Source: Triatoma infestans (taxonomy: Eukaryota; Arthropoda; Insecta; Hemiptera; Reduviidae). From it: a stretch of DNA of 64,000 bases. This document shows, in pieces, positions 1-12,559 of this stretch (position 1 is the stretch's first letter; every line of letters starts with the position of its first letter). The stretch lies in the NCBI GenBank assembly GCA_011037195.1, contig JAAEAF010003768.1, forward strand, positions 55,585 through 119,584. The letters run 5' to 3'. The notes below the pieces were generated by a model, which saw nothing but the letters and a program-made list of their open reading frames with translations, ran no database searches and was not told the origin of the DNA. The translations under genes were made by a program, and so were the position numbers.

Positions 1-363
1 TAATACATAAAAAAAAACTGTCCAAACAAAGACTTCAATGATAACAAGATATCCAAAATCTTTCTTCACTGATTTAATACCTCTTCTCGGCTATTCAGGC
101 CATTTGCTATTCAAATCCGTTACTATTATTATATTTGTTTTCACAATACTTTCTTGTTTTCAAGTCTTACCGCTAGATGTCAGGATAGCTGGTGTTGAAT
201 AATATTACTTTATATCACTTGTGAGAAAAAGTAATGGCTTGTTTTATTTTCTGTCACTTGTGATTAAAAAACTATAATCGTCTCTCACTATTTTTGATTT
301 AATAACTGTTATATTATTAGCCACTTGCAGAAAAAGGTATATTATTTTATTACATAGCTAATT

Positions 364-866
364 ATGTTATGAAGAAATTTGGTGAGGATCGGTCAAGAAA
401 GAAACATTCAATTATGCCAACGTTTTTGACAGTGTTTTTGGTCTTAATCAAGGCTTTAATCTAAAAAAAAAAACAATCTAATGAGGAACTACAATCCATT
501 AATAATACTGTAAAATGCAGAATAATAATAACATAATCAAAAAAAAAAAAAATAGTTTTGAACTTAGTCATGACGATGTGGAGAAAGAATTTTTAAAACA
601 TACATATTTGTGACATCACAGAAACATAAAAAGAAAATTAAAAGTTATCTACTAGTTACTTTACTCAAATCATCTACAGAAAAAAAAATTTTTTTTGGTT
701 TTTGTTATTATTACTCTGCAGTTTACAATGTTATTAATGCATTAGGTTTCCTCATTGTATTGTTTTTTAGATTAAAGCTTTGATAAAGGGAGGAAACTCT
801 GTCGAAACGTTGGCATAATTGGATGTTTCTTTCTTGACCGATCCTCACCAAATTTCTTCATAACAT
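364..866. repeat. Foldback element with arms of about 170 bp
   Basis: Positions 364-537 and 702-866 are imperfect inverted copies. Each outer end reads ATGTTATGAAGAAATTTGG inward, then GGTGAGGATCGGTCAAG, ATTATGCCAACG, and a segment ending near CATTAATAA. A 164-bp AT-rich loop separates them. The right arm carries TTGATAAAGGGAG...GTCGAAACGTTGG, related to modules in other repeats of this window. No coding capacity; no clear target duplication found. Confidence 0.88.
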
Positions 867-1914
867 AGTTCACCTACGGCCAACAAATACTAGAGCTAAT
901 TATTATACTCGTATTTAGTTTAGAATTTGAAAAAAATCATTCACTTTATAATTATTAATTTTACAGAAGAACTGTCTTCTGAAACAGTGGAGAAAAACAG
1001 TGCAAAAATAAATCGGAATTTTTAATATATTTCTGAGACTTATAATTAGAAAGATTACGGATGCTATCATGTATAGGAAAAATATTAAGGTGAAAGTTTG
1101 GTGGATATGACAAATAAAAGGAGATTGCAACAGGCGGAAGACTGAGGAAGTATGTACAAACGCTCCCTACAATTGTGACGGAAATTAAAAGTGGAAGAAT
1201 CGGTTAGGAAGAGAATAGGGGAAAGTATAAGGAAGTTGTAGAAGTTGATAGACTTGGTAAAGGAAGGACGGAGGACTTTATTTTATAACCTTGTAAAAGT
1301 TGTTTGAGAAGATGAAGCGTGTGAAGAGAACAGTTAGCAAGTCTGTAAAGTGACAACGGTAGCAACACCTTTGTCATCAAGTCCTGAGTATAAACTAATC
1401 CCTGTCAATTCTAAATGATGTGATAAAATAGCAAACAACATATTTTTACATATCATATTTTTTTAATCTTGTAATTTATACAGCACATAAAAAAGTTTTT
1501 ATTTATTTATTGTTTTCAACTATATGCTTTTTTTCAACATTAAGCGTAGGAGATGAATGGTCAAAACGTATATTTACACACATAGGGGCGTGAATAATCG
1601 CAGCCGGCCATCTAGGACTTACAAAATAGTCACCCCAGGGGCCTGGCGTTATGAATTGAGGTCCTTGCGCGATTATCGTCGCTTAGTTTCACTGTTCAGG
1701 TCGATATATTATGATAAGAGGACGTGAATGAGAGGAAGATAATTTTTAATGGAATTTTGTATAATGTAGTTGGGCTAGACTGAAGCGAGTATTGTGTTTA
1801 GATCAAAGCGATGGATTGTGTGATTGGAAATCGCACAAATGGTTATTTTAACCTGCAGGAAAAGAAGGGAGGTTAGTTGAGATTATTGTTAGTTAGATTA
1901 GTTTAGATTATTGT
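867..1914. other. No recognised gene
   Basis: AT-rich sequence with only short chance reading frames. No transposon protein, tRNA-like head or long repeat was recognised here. Confidence 0.5.
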
Positions 1915-1917
1915 TAC

Positions 1918-2103
1918 GGGGGATAATCCATTGCGACCTGAAAGTTCTATTGTGTCCCACGAGCCTTCTAAGTGGACGGCCCATTACCGGGCAGTGAGCT
2001 GTAGAGAATCCGAGGAAGAGAAAATTTAAAGGCAGCACTGCTGGCCTTGAACCCGAGACTTCCATATTGCTAGTACAGCGCGCTACCACTGAGTTTACCC
2101 TGT
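1918..2103 (-). mobile_element. tRNA-derived SINE (family S1, variant 3' body)
   Basis: On the minus strand this starts with a tRNA-like head (ACTCAGTGGTAGCGCGCTG as box A, GGGTTCAAG as decayed box B). The family body follows: TGCTGCCTTTAAATTTTCTCTTCC, CTACAGCTCACTG and a terminal GACCTGAAAG...CGCAATGG variant. The variant tail is shared with the 33.0 kb copy, so it may mark a subfamily. Confidence 0.82.
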
Positions 2104-2419
2104 GGAGTAAGTTAAGGTTAGATTGTTTAGGAGAAAAGGAGATCTATTCAGTAAGGCCAGTCTTCGGCTAGAGTCTGTTTGAAATTTATCTAGCTTTTTT
2201 TTCAATATTTAAAATACAAAGTTACCGTCAGCTAGTATAAGGCTATCTCTTTTTTTTTTTCTGCAAAAAACCTGCACAATCTGAAATTTGATGCGAGTAT
2301 CAACCAAAATTCCTGAAAAGTACGTTTAAAAAAAATATCTGAATTTATATTTCTACTTTACGTAAGACAATCTCTCGAGAAAACACATGCTTAAAATCTT
2401 TCTGAAACGCCGCCCAGAA

Positions 2420-2928
2420 CATCGGTTCTCAAACTGTGGGGCGCGCCCCCTAGGGGTGGCAGAAATAAATGAACAAGACAAGGAAAGCATCAGAAATATT
2501 TTTTTATTACTTTAAAATTTAATAAAAACGAAAGCATTAAAATAAAACATTTCTAGGACATAGATCTAATGACTAATGTGTGCCTGTTTTAAAGTACATA
2601 TCCTGTCCAGGTTTGGTTTTATATTCAATATAGTTACTATAAGCTCCATTTCTATTTGAAGTTTTGTTCCTATATTTAGATTTTAAAGCAGCTACAGCAG
2701 AAAAAACAATTCCATAAAGGTAAAAAATGGGGAAAAGTAAGAGTATATGAAGCCCTTTTGCTCTAATTAGAGAATAATTACATGACAGTTCAGTCCAAAT
2801 TGAGTTTAAATTCCCATGTATTGCATTACTTTTATCTATCTTATTATCTATATTATATCATACAGGGGGCGCAAAATTATTCAAGATAAAAAACGGGGAC
2901 GCTAATTACAAAAGATTGAGAACCGTTG
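2420..2928. mobile_element. Non-autonomous hAT element (MITE-like) with 8-bp TSD
   Basis: The termini are inverted repeats: CATCGGTTCTCAAACT on the left, and CAACGGTTCTCAATCT read inward from the right. The outermost sequence is GC-rich (GGGGCGCGCCCCC...). Flanking 8-bp sequences are GCCCAGAA (2412-2419) and GCCTAGAA (2929-2936), 7 of 8 identical, the hAT TSD length. The interior is AT-rich with no transposase. The CGGTTCTCAAAC terminus is typical of hAT elements in animals. Confidence 0.88.
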
Positions 2929-3503
2929 GCCTAGAATTTGTTCATTTTGGCTTAATAAAAATATTAATGAACGTAAAAAAAAGATAGATGAATGCTTTAT
3001 GCCTGGAATTAAAAATTATAAATTCATGTCCTATAGAACATCTGCAGAAATTAAGAAAGTCGAAATATTACATTACAAACAATGTGATTAATGGAGTTTT
3101 CAGCGATTTCAACTTCTCTTTTCTTTTCTTTTTTAAACACAAGGTGAAAGGAACTTATGAAACGTGCCCCATTACATTTAGAACAATAATTAATAACCAG
3201 TTTAGGCTCCAACACCATTTGTACACATGTTCGTAATAATATCTAATCAATAATTGATTGAATAAGAACTTTAATACATTAATATAACGAATACATGTTG
3301 CTAATCAGATAATGTCAATAATATAGATAAATATGAAGGTAGATAAAAGTAGAAAAGAAAACAAAAGAAAATGAAATACATATTTCAAATCATTATTTTC
3401 ATCAGTGTTGATTAATTTTATTAATTCGGTATGGTTTATTTTTTTGAAATATTGTTACACAATAAATGAAATGGCGACGTTAGTTATATATATGTATATA
3501 TAA

Positions 3504-5057
3504 ACTGCTGGACAAAACTTTTGAATAAAATTTCAAAATGTTGTAATTTGAAGTAACAATCTATTACTGTATTTTTTGTGTGGATTCGTTGTGAATGAAC
3601 ACTAGTCAAAGGGAACAAACGAAAGATAGCCAAGAAATTATGTAAAAAGATGTTTATTTACTCACAAAAAAAAAAGCTTAACAAGGAAAAAAAATAATCT
3701 AAAATTCAAAACCTAAAACAGTTCTTGTTCTTGTTTAATCGGTTCCGGTGACACTTCCTTTTGCTCCGATAACCCCACCAAGCCTCCTCGGCATTGAAGC
3801 AATGAGATTTTGAATAATCTCTTGCGAAATCCCATTCCATTCCATTCTTCAACAATAGCTATACATATCTCCATGAGAGAATTAGGGCAATCCGAACGAA
3901 GCCTAAGACGTCTTCCAATAGTGTCCCAAAGGTGCTCTAAAGGATTTAGGACTGGACTTCTCGGTGGGGAAACTAAACGATTAATTGCAACATCTTGTAG
4001 GTACTGCAGGACAACTCGAGCAGTGTGACATTTGGTATGTCTTGCATAAATAAAAAATTATCACAAACTCTTTTGGCTAATGGCACAACATATTGTTGAA
4101 TAACCTCCTGAAGATACCTCTAGGCATTTGATTGTACCAGTCTCAAGAATGTGTAGGTCTGTACGCCATCAGAACTTATGCCTCCCCATACCATAATCCC
4201 ACCTCCACCAAAACTCACGTTTGGAGAGGTATTAACCTCTGCGTATCTCTTCCCTAGTCGCCTCCACACTCTTACTCTTCCAACTGGAGAGAATATAATG
4301 AATCTCGATTTGTCTGTGAAAGAAAATACGTCTCCAATCTTCTACTGTCCAATTGACATATTCACGGGTGTATGAAGTCTGCCAAATCTATGGCTCTGGA
4401 AAGAAAAGGGCCAGTAGCGGGTCTCCTGGAAGCCAAGTTGGCTTCACTCAACCTTCTTCTAACTGTCCTACTTGAAAGCTGGACATCATGGACGGAAGCG
4501 ATCAAATATCATAATTGATCTTACAAACCTATTCCGTAAGACATTCAGCTAAATAAATCTCTCATCCGTGCGGGTTGTACATATAGGGCGGCTCGTAACT
4601 TGCCGTCAGGAGTAGCTACCAGTCTCTCTACGGCGTGCTAAAATTCTTTAGACAGCGGATTGGCTCATTCGTAGTTTCTGAGCAATTGTTGCTTGATTTA
4701 GCCACTCGTTCATGTAATGTCACCATACGTACTGCAATTTCTTCCGAATAATTACCATGAAGAAGCATGTTAAGAACAAAAATCCGAAAAAAAAAAAAGA
4801 ACTGATAAGAAAAAACTAAACAAAAATGTGTAGGAGAGAGAGAAATTACCAGAAACAGTGAAAGTGAAGAACTGGAATTATTATTGTATTTTCAGGAGTT
4901 AGGGAATTAATCACTTAAAAACATAAACAAATGGTTCAGTCACTTCTTTCTCTTCAGTTCATTTACAACGATTCTATAAAAAAAAAATACAGTAATAGAC
5001 AGAAACTTCAAACTACACCATTATACAACTATAGATATTGGCAAATGTGTATGCACT
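3504..5057 (-). mobile_element. Decayed Tc1-like DNA transposon with long imperfect inverted repeats
   Basis: The element surrounds a degenerate Tc1-type transposase on the minus strand. Inverted arms are visible at 3537-3600 and 4958-5022, sharing TCTATTACTGTATTTTTT and TCGTTGT(G/A)AATGAAC. The left end reads ACTGCTGGACAAAACTTTTG, a common Tc1-type terminus, next to TA-rich sequence. The matching outermost right end is too diverged to place, so the right boundary is approximate. Confidence 0.8.
3730..4790 (-). pseudogene. Tc1-like transposase pseudogene
   Basis: Minus-strand translation in shifting frames gives the full domain order of a Tc1 transposase. A helix-turn-helix region comes first (QATIAQKLRMSQSAV, ILARRRETGSYS, TTRTDERFI). 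Then come FTDKSRF (first catalytic Asp, canonically FTDESRF), [14 protein letters not shown], a decayed second Asp region near 4050, and SPVLNPLEHLWDTIGRRLR, which keeps the catalytic Glu. Several stops and frameshifts interrupt it, so it cannot be functional. The family cuts and pastes DNA at TA targets with a DDE triad. Confidence 0.88.
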
Positions 5058-5465
5058 AAGCTAAGCTTAGCGTCACAATTGTGACGACATGTTGAGAGAA
5101 ACCAGCCAACGCTGGAACTTCTTGGGATAAAGTAGTGGGTTGATAAACAAGATGATCACGAGGCCAATGACGTCTTAAACAACGTGGAGGATTGTCAAGA
5201 TGGAAAGGTGTGGAGAATGATTGGCCAAGGGGGTTTCGGTGTAGCTCTAGGCTTTTATGGAAATTTTGGAATCGGAAATGGATTTGAATTACTAAAAAAA
5301 AAAAAAAGAGAGAGTATTAAGATCATGAAGAAGGGGGCAATTGGACACACAATAGTGTGCGTTAAAAAGTTAATGTAAAGACCAACAAAAAAAACCGCAT
5401 CTCAATATTTATAGTAAGTCTAAGGTCCACTAATATTTGATATAAAAATTGTCAGTTTAAAGAGA

Positions 5466-5660
5466 GTTTATCGATTATAATCGAAAGTATCGATAATAAT
5501 AATTGCTGCAAGAGAAAGTCGTGTGAATCATTCACACAAATTTATTTATTTATTTATTTTGTTCTCTGTGGACCTCAAAACATAAATATCAGTTAAAAAT
5601 TAAATTTCGAAAGTTTAACACGATCACAATGCTTTCTCCTCTTAGAAATAAGTAAGACGA
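5466..5660. repeat. R1 family, deleted fragment
   Basis: Contains the R1 end AGAGAAAGTCGTGTGAATCATTCACAC and, a few tens of bases on, the opposite R1 end (GACCTCAAAACATAAATAT...AACACGATCACAATGCTTTCTCCTC). The body between them is missing, so this is an internally deleted copy. A TTTATTTATTTATTTATT stretch sits at the junction. Confidence 0.65.
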
Positions 5661-6147
5661 AGTAAATTAACCCTAAATAATATATAAGTTCAGATTCAGG
5701 TGAAACTATATAAGAATAATAATATAAAAAAAATATTAAATCTCTTGGTGTTCAATATAACATTTAACCATCAATATAAATGCATAACTTATAAATAAAA
5801 ATATTGAAATAGTAATTTAAAAATGATTATTGGAAATAATAGTATTCACACCTTTGTCTAGTTTTTACATAAATTCTCTTATTTTATTGTCTTGTCACTT
5901 AGGTAATAAATACATCAGAATTATTACAATGTTATTTATGATTAAGTACCGATTACTATAATTGCAAACACTATATACATAGTTTTAACGTTATACAGTA
6001 ATATTGTGCAATAAATTTTAAATTTTTCCTTTCTAAGTTCTTAGAATTAAGTTTTATATTTACATATATAGTTACTAAATATACTTTTGTTTAAATTTTT
6101 TTCTATCACACGAAACTTTTTCATAATTTTAGATTTAATCTGTCTTT

Positions 6148-6985
6148 TTTTTTTTACTTTCTCTTACTCCTAGTAAGAGGAAGTATTTTGTAATCGTGTC
6201 AAATTTTCGATTTCGAGTTTTCACCGGAAGTATCCGTTTTGAGGTCCCCTCAACGGAAGTACCATTTTACTTGTTGGATTTTTTCACGTTTATTCTCACG
6301 TTTTTTCTCAAAAATGGCTCCGATGATTTTCTTCAAACTTGTTATACCAACTACACATGCAATGAGCAACAACTTTTATTTAAAATGTTTCTCTGGGGAA
6401 ATTCATTTAAGGGCAGTTAGGTGGGAGGGGGTGGGGTTAGGTTTTCATCTAAAGTGCTATTTCAGTTTATTAAACAATTCTATCATCTAAATAATGTTAA
6501 TTAGAATTGAATATCTTGTAGAAATTCCGACTTTCAAAAAAAATCGGATAACCGAAAGTGCGTTCGCAATTTTCTCAAAATGACTCCGACAATTTCTTGA
6601 AACTTCATATATAAAACTAAACATACAAAGATCTACAACTTTTATTTAAAAAACATTTCTCTGGGAAAATTCATTTAAGGGTACTTTTTGGAGGAAGGCT
6701 TAGGGTTATGTTTTTCTCTAAAATGCTATCATAATTGATTATACAATTCTATCATCCAAACAGAATTAATTAGAAATAAATAGATGGGCCAAAATTCCAA
6801 GTTTCAAAGAAAATTATAAAAACCGGAAGTGCGCTTTTAACGGCAGTTTTTTTTTTTTTTCAGTTTTCGACGAATTTCATTAAATTTGGTACACAAACTA
6901 TAAAATTTGTCAATATAATTTTGAGAGCTGGAGTAAGAGAAAGTTGTGTGAGTGTTTCACACCAGATTTTTTTTTTTTACTTTCT
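6148..6985. repeat. R1 family copy (MITE-like, non-coding)
   Basis: Starts with TACTTTCTCTTACTCCTAGTAAGAGGAAGTA, itself a hairpin, and ends with GGAGTAAGAGAAAGT followed by TGTGTGAGTGTTTCACACCAGA. Internal landmarks shared with all copies are TTTTCACCGGAAGTATCCGTTTTGAGGTCCC, CTCAAAAATGGCTCCGA, AAATTCATTTAAGGG and CGGAAGTGCG. Two related internal units of roughly 0.3 kb are visible. No reading frame is conserved among copies. Confidence 0.8.
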
Positions 6986-7400
6986 CTTACTCTGTAAAAG
7001 ATACCCTAATTAAACAGATTTGAGGTCCACTGATTTGTTTTAGCGAATGACTTGCACGGCTTGAAATATCCCCAAAACGAACACTAAACTTGATATTCCC
7101 GTTTACGAAACGCTATCGCATCAAACCCAAAGAGGAATTTTGTATTAAAAGAGACTTTACTGAATAGGTTTTTTTCAGTTTTTCTCGAAGGTTTCAACGA
7201 TGTTCTAATAAACTTCGTATACTATCTGCACCCATAAATGTCTAATCTAATAATATTTGAAGCATTTTTCCAGAAAGTTTGATTTTTTTTGGCGAGGTGA
7301 AGCTTTCCACTAAAATATCCGTCACTTCAGTGTAACATTAGTTTCTGCCACATATAGAACAATGTTACATTGTTAGCATTGCTACCAAATTTTAAAGAAA
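6968..7400. repeat. R1 family, second adjoining copy (5' part)
   Basis: A further TACTTTCTCTTACT terminus begins here, directly after the end of the previous copy. It is followed by R1 landmarks (TTTGAGGTCCACTGA, AACTTGATATTCCCGTTTA, TTTTTCTCGAAGGTTTC, AAACTTCGTATACTATC). Head-to-tail abutment suggests insertion of one copy at the end of another. The distal limit is uncertain. Confidence 0.62.
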
Positions 7401-7899
7401 TGTTGATTACAACTTCAGTTAAACAAGATATACAGTCTATCATTATTAGCTAATATCTCTCCACGTCTTTATTTTACAATATTTCACAACCGCCAATTCA
7501 CAGAGTTTCTTTCAAACATTGAATATTTACAAAAGATATAACTATTCTTCTTTATATTATTCATGGTTGAATTGTTAAAGTGTTAAAGGGAAAAACCACT
7601 TTTTGTAGGAAGCCTGACCTCACTGCTCTCAAGTGACCCCTTTTCCCTGATAACTAATATGAAAACTGATAAATTCATACTAATGCAGTATTGCATTTCA
7701 AGGTTTAAAGAAAATCGTTAATGTCGATTTTGTAAGAAAGTTAAAAAAAAATAATCTCTAAAACTAATTTAGTAAACTCGCACTTCTTGGTTAATCGTTT
7801 TCCTTCAAGTCTGGAATCCTAGTAATGCTTCTAGTACATTTTATCTCAATATTATATGGGCGGTAAAATCATATAGATTGCAGTAAAGCAGTAGTATTT

Positions 7900-8381
7900 A
7901 GAGGAAAGCTTAACTTTATTGCTCCCCAAGAACTCCTCAGAAATCATTTTCCCTACTAATAAATATAATAGTTTCTTACCTCTCCTACAGAAGCTATCAG
8001 CTACGAAGGTGCTTGCCGTGAAATAAAGGAAATGCAACGAAGCTCTACACACATCGCCTAAGCAGAAAGGCGGTAAACGATGGAAAAGACTGATTAGACA
8101 GCCTGCCAAATAAGTAGCCACAACCAATTTCCTCCTTCTGACTGGGCACGACTATCTCCGGCTCACCTGAATAGGATATAGGGGAGTTGTTGACTTCCCC
8201 TTATGCCCTCTCTGCCCGGAGGAGCCGATGGATGCTGGACATCTAAACATCTGCCAGTCTCCGGATACTGTTTACCGCGAAAAAGTTTATAGGAATCACA
8301 CTGAGAAGAACACCGCAATATACATGATGGCTAAAAAAGCCTTGCAAATGGCGTAAAAAAAAAAAAAAAAAAAAAAAAAAA
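7900..8381 (+). mobile_element. 3' end of a poly(A)-tailed LINE (R1/RNase H-type ORF2 C-terminus)
   Basis: Plus-strand translation with a few stops gives LLLTGHDYLRLT, then a zinc-knuckle CPLCPEEPMDAGHLNIC (C-x2-C-x8-H-x3-C, about 8203-8255), then KALQMA and a TAA that runs straight into 26-27 adenines at 8355-8381. The C-terminal CCHC knuckle after a TGH(D/N)xL motif is standard for R1/I/jockey-group LINEs in arthropods. The pure poly(A) and lack of 5' coding sequence indicate a truncated insertion; the TSD was not identified. Confidence 0.83.
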
Positions 8382-8394
8382 TTGTACATAGTAT

Positions 8395-8730
8395 AAAAAG
8401 TTTAAAGGAAATCGTTAAAGCTAATTCCGAGAAAATTGTGATAAACTGCAATAATCATTCAAGAACTACCCGGTTGAAGGATTTTGCCGAAAAACCTTAT
8501 TGGTAGATACGGTGGAGGTATCTATAAACAACATCCGTGAAGTTTTGCTGTTTTTATTTTGTTCATACACACACACACACACACACACATGCACAAAAAT
8601 ATACACAGATCATTTGCTAAAACAAAGGTATTTTCGTACTCAGTGTCTTCCGGAGACATGTATTTCCGGTGATATGTCATTTTCGAAAATCTGACTCGAA
8701 CACAATACTTTCTCTTAAAGGACCCTAGAA
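8395..8730. repeat. R1 family copy, opposite orientation, with (AC)n
   Basis: Begins with the R1 landmark AAGGAAATCGTTAAAGC, passes a CGGTTGAAGGATTTTGCC segment and an (AC)n tract, and ends in ATTTCCGGTGATATGTCATTTTCGAAAATCTGACTCGAACACAATACTTTCTCTTA. It abuts the LINE poly(A), so the LINE probably inserted in or next to this copy. Confidence 0.7.
8567..8589. repeat. (AC)n microsatellite inside R1
   Basis: An uninterrupted CA/AC run of about 23 bases. The same internal position carries an AC tract in other R1 copies (44.1, 54.8, 61.5 kb), so it is a family feature. Confidence 0.9.
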
Positions 8731-11700
8731 CATAAGGAAACTAAAAAAAAAAAAACTATAATTTATTAACGGGCAAGAAGCGCATGATCCTATAGAAAGT
8801 TAAAAGATCAGGGACAACTAAAGTTCTTGTATGTTTACAATGGTGTTGTCACATATAAAAGCCGTGTGAAAGCTCTTACACACGAGCGCAAATCGATTAG
8901 GAACACTGGAAGACCTATCTCCTTCACTCCCCTTGTAGGTTGTTAAGTTCTCGGTACGTTACCCATTCAAGTATTTCAACCTCTCTCTATATACACTCAC
9001 ACCTTCCTGCAACAACTACTTGGAATTTACACTTGTTCTAATACATCAATTGTCTAGAAAAGTGTGAAGTGGTTTACAAAATTGTTTATGTTTGATATCC
9101 AGTTTAATGATTATATTTATTATTTTTAAAATCGCCCAAAAAGAAATCGCCATTAAGAGAAAAATTGCATTGGGAATTATTTTGTATTAGAATTCATATA
9201 TTTTATGAACAAGAAAGAAAGAGAAGTAATAGAAATATATTAATAGTCAGTTATTACTATGTAGGCAAATTAATGTCAAAATAACAAAAGATTCTAGATA
9301 TCCTTAGCTAAAATAGGCTAAGAAAGTTATGAAAAATTCCAGAGACACGCAATCAGAGAAAAAGTGCAAGATAATTATAAATAATGAAGAACAAATACGC
9401 CTTTCATTGATGACCTACAGAGACAAACTAATCACCTAATTGGCACCAACCAGTTTGGATAGCTTGATTCAGGTTAAAAAATTTCTGATAACTAGGACCT
9501 AGCAAAAAATTGAAGAATGAATTTCCTTTATTCTGGAAGGAAGGAATTTAAACAAGGATGAATAATATGGAAATTCAAAAAATAAGGTTTCTGGGGGTCT
9601 TTGATATGGAGAAATCGATTATTTAAATCGGACATAAATTTGGTTGTAGGTAAAACTGTCAAATGAAGTAAATCCAATAAAAGAAAGAATTTATTATTTC
9701 TTAAACATGTCTCTAAATTATTTTTAATTAAAAAAGAAGAGTAGGAGTGACACAAGAAGTCTGCAATGTCAGAAATCATATAGGAAATTTTGTAAAGGTT
9801 AACAAAAGATAAGTAGTTATTGTTAGAAAAGTTACAATTTATTATTAAATTAAGTTATTTCATTAATTTTAAAGTTAAATATTACGTCAAAAGATTAGAA
9901 AAATAAATCCAAAATGAATCGTTAAATTATTATTCAAAGCAAGGGGATTATTAAAAAATTGAATGAATAGTTTGAAAGATTTTCGTGAAGTGTGAGTTGC
10001 CGTCTGAACTATTGAGAATCATAGAAAAAAGAGCAACTCGATTTAAGTTTTCATTATTTTAATATGGCTCAGTCGATCAGTTGATAGAATTCTTTTCGAT
10101 AAGTTCTCCGGTCAGAGAGCCGAGTTAAAAACTTTGATGGGAAAGTCGTTGCCAGAGAGATGAGACAATCGGCAGCCAAAGACCGCAGTGGCGATATTTT
10201 GCGAATCATGAGTTTCCATAATGTGTAATTTGAGAGACTGATATTAGTGATTGGCGAAACGTTATCATTGCAATGGATCCCAAGCTGTAGAGCTATTAAT
10301 GGTAATAAGCATTCAGAGTCCGTTCTAAGGAGGATCCTCGAATACCACTTTAAGAGATTAGTCTATCTTAGCATATGGCCGTTGCCTGCATGTAGCGGCA
10401 AATAAACAGCTTTAGGAATATCGATCCAAACTTAATTTCTTTGACACCAAGTCTAATGTGGTATAAATATGGCCCTGTTCCCGCTGAGCAAGGGACACAA
10501 TTATTTGAGAGAACATTTCTCCAGAATAATTGGGTAGTGAACTGTCCAAAAAGGTTCGTAGGAAGAAGTGGCCGCAGAAGTGTTGGACTGAAGGATGAAC
10601 ACTAATGGAAAGCCGTGCAAATTCTTAGTTGCCGAATGACTATAAAGTTTCAACAATTGTAGCTTTATTATTTAAACCACGATTGCTTCATTATTCAGCT
10701 ACATTCATAATTAATATTTGTTGTGTAACTTTAAAAGACAAATTCTAAAGTTTAAAGGAACAATCAAGCATTTATATTGAAAGTACAGTGTTAAGTAGGT
10801 ATACAACCTAACAATGAACCCCATCGCACAGCACAGAAGTACAAATATCAACTGAAGCATAAACTAATACATTACGTGCTTAAGGATTTAGGTATTTGTA
10901 AAAATTAGTAAAAAAGATATCAATTTGGCATTTATGTAGCTCTTAGAAAACGAGATAGTATTATCAAACTTTGCTTTCATTCCAGTCTTCTGAGGGAAAT
11001 TTTGCAAATAGACAAATAGAAGTCCTTTGTTTATTTTCTTAATGTTAACTTTCTGTTTTGCAAGGCGGAGATCTACGTTTTTTTTTAATACCGTGTTGAG
11101 GTATGAGTTAAGCAGCCGTTTTCGTCTATACGGCTGATTTAATGCATTGTTAAGTATGGTTAAGTAAAAATTATACAATTTGCTTTTTAACGTTCGTAAA
11201 TGAAATTGGTCTTTAGTGAAAAAATGGCACCGCCGATGTAGAAGTTTTTGTCCGCCGATGTAGAAGTTCTTTGGCTCTCATATTTGTCTATAATATTGTT
11301 ACGCATCAAGAAAGAAAGAATTTCTGAAAAGAAAAATGAATGAGTTGGAGTTTGCCTCTGGTTTTATTAAAATAGCTTCACGTTTCAACCATCTTGTGTA
11401 TTCATGCTAGGAGCAATCACAGAAAGAAGTTGCGTTACCAGTGTCATTTTCCTTCAAGGGTGATGATAAGTCACTAAACACTTTATACTCGTATTCAAAA
11501 GAATGAGAGTTGGGTTGAAATCAATTAATTGGGTCAATGTAATAATTATTTTAAAAATATTAAGTGTTATATCTGTGTTTCAAAATTTGATAAATCTAGC
11601 GGGTAATAAATAAATTCCAAGAGGTGAATTCCCGAAGATTCAATCATACTTTTATATTCTGCAAATAAATAAACAAGGATGAAGGAATGTGTTATTAGAC

Positions 11701-12318
11701 TATGTTAAAACGCTGATATTAAAACAATGATACTTCAGTGATATTGCCGACAAGATTCTTTTCTGGTTTAACATTTTATTGCTGGGAAATATTAGAATCT
11801 TCCTTGATTTCTTCTACATATTATAGAGAATTCTAACAAAATTGGTAATTTTAAAGAATAAAAAAGAATGTAATAAGGCCTTGCGGAGTTTTTACAATGG
11901 GCAATTAAAAATTTATTAGCCCTAACTGTCTATATAAATCATATGAATCAACTTCTTCTACCTTATAGCCAATGTTGGCGTCCTAATTACAATGTACATA
12001 AATCAAGTTAATATCTAATAATTAATGATATTATAACAGATTAATGTTCTTTAATTAAGCAGCCGTGGTACTACAAGCATAGAAGTAGCAATACCCCGCC
12101 ACTTCCATATCCAACTATATACGTAATATGTGTTTATGTGTGTGCCGTTTAGAAAAACGGTTTTGCCGCCAGGCATATGTAATGAGAATCTAGAGATTGT
12201 ATAATTTTCTCACATTACATGGTGTATACTCGCAAGGTGCGCTATATTATGAGCAGTATTTTTAGCATTGCAATAGAAGTCACAATACATTTAAAGGCCT
12301 AACTTTTTTTCTTCTTTT
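8731..12318. other. No recognised gene or repeat
   Basis: AT-rich sequence with only short frames. The segment 10.03-10.66 kb is less AT-rich and could be an old degraded transposon, but no family motif was convincing. Nothing else could be supported. Confidence 0.5.
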
Positions 12319-12320
12319 TT

Positions 12321-12522
12321 CTAATTTAAGGCGAGCCAACATTTATTATCATTGGCGCCTGAGGCCTCCTCAGTGCATTGCCGGCCTCCGGACAGTGTTC
12401 TCTCGTTATAGATAACACTGTCCGTCACGGGACAGTGAGCTGTAGAAGTTCCTAGGAAGAAAAAAATCTAAGAGCAGCTTTGGTGAACTCGAACTCGGGA
12501 CCTCCGCGTTGCTAGTCCAAAA
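12321..12522 (-). mobile_element. tRNA-derived SINE (family S1), head truncated
   Basis: The plus strand shows the family 3' end TAATTTAAGGCGAGCCAACAT, then GCCGGCCTCCGGACAGTGTTCTCTCG and CAGTGAGCTGTAGAAG, and part of the tRNA-like head (GAACTCGAACTCGGGACC is the box B side). It stops at CTAGTCCAA, so box A is missing. Minus orientation. Confidence 0.85.
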
Positions 12523-12559
12523 GTATATGCAAATAAAAATTTATAATATAATTTAAGAT

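Noticed and set aside
1600..1690. Short inverted match around AATAATCGC / GCGATTAT
   Set aside because: Too short and imperfect to call an element.
5184..5378. Small frame with glycine-rich sequence (MEDCQDGKVWRMIGQGGFG)
   Set aside because: Resembles a kinase P-loop only by chance; no further kinase motifs, and the frame ends in low-complexity lysines.
8567..8589. Regularly spaced repeats considered as CRISPR-like
   Set aside because: Only microsatellites and transposon repeats are present, and the genome is clearly animal; no repeat-spacer array exists.
10020..10660. Possible old transposase (segments such as RRILEYHFKRLVYL and NNWVVN)
   Set aside because: Faintly Tc1-like, but no catalytic block or terminal repeat could be placed.
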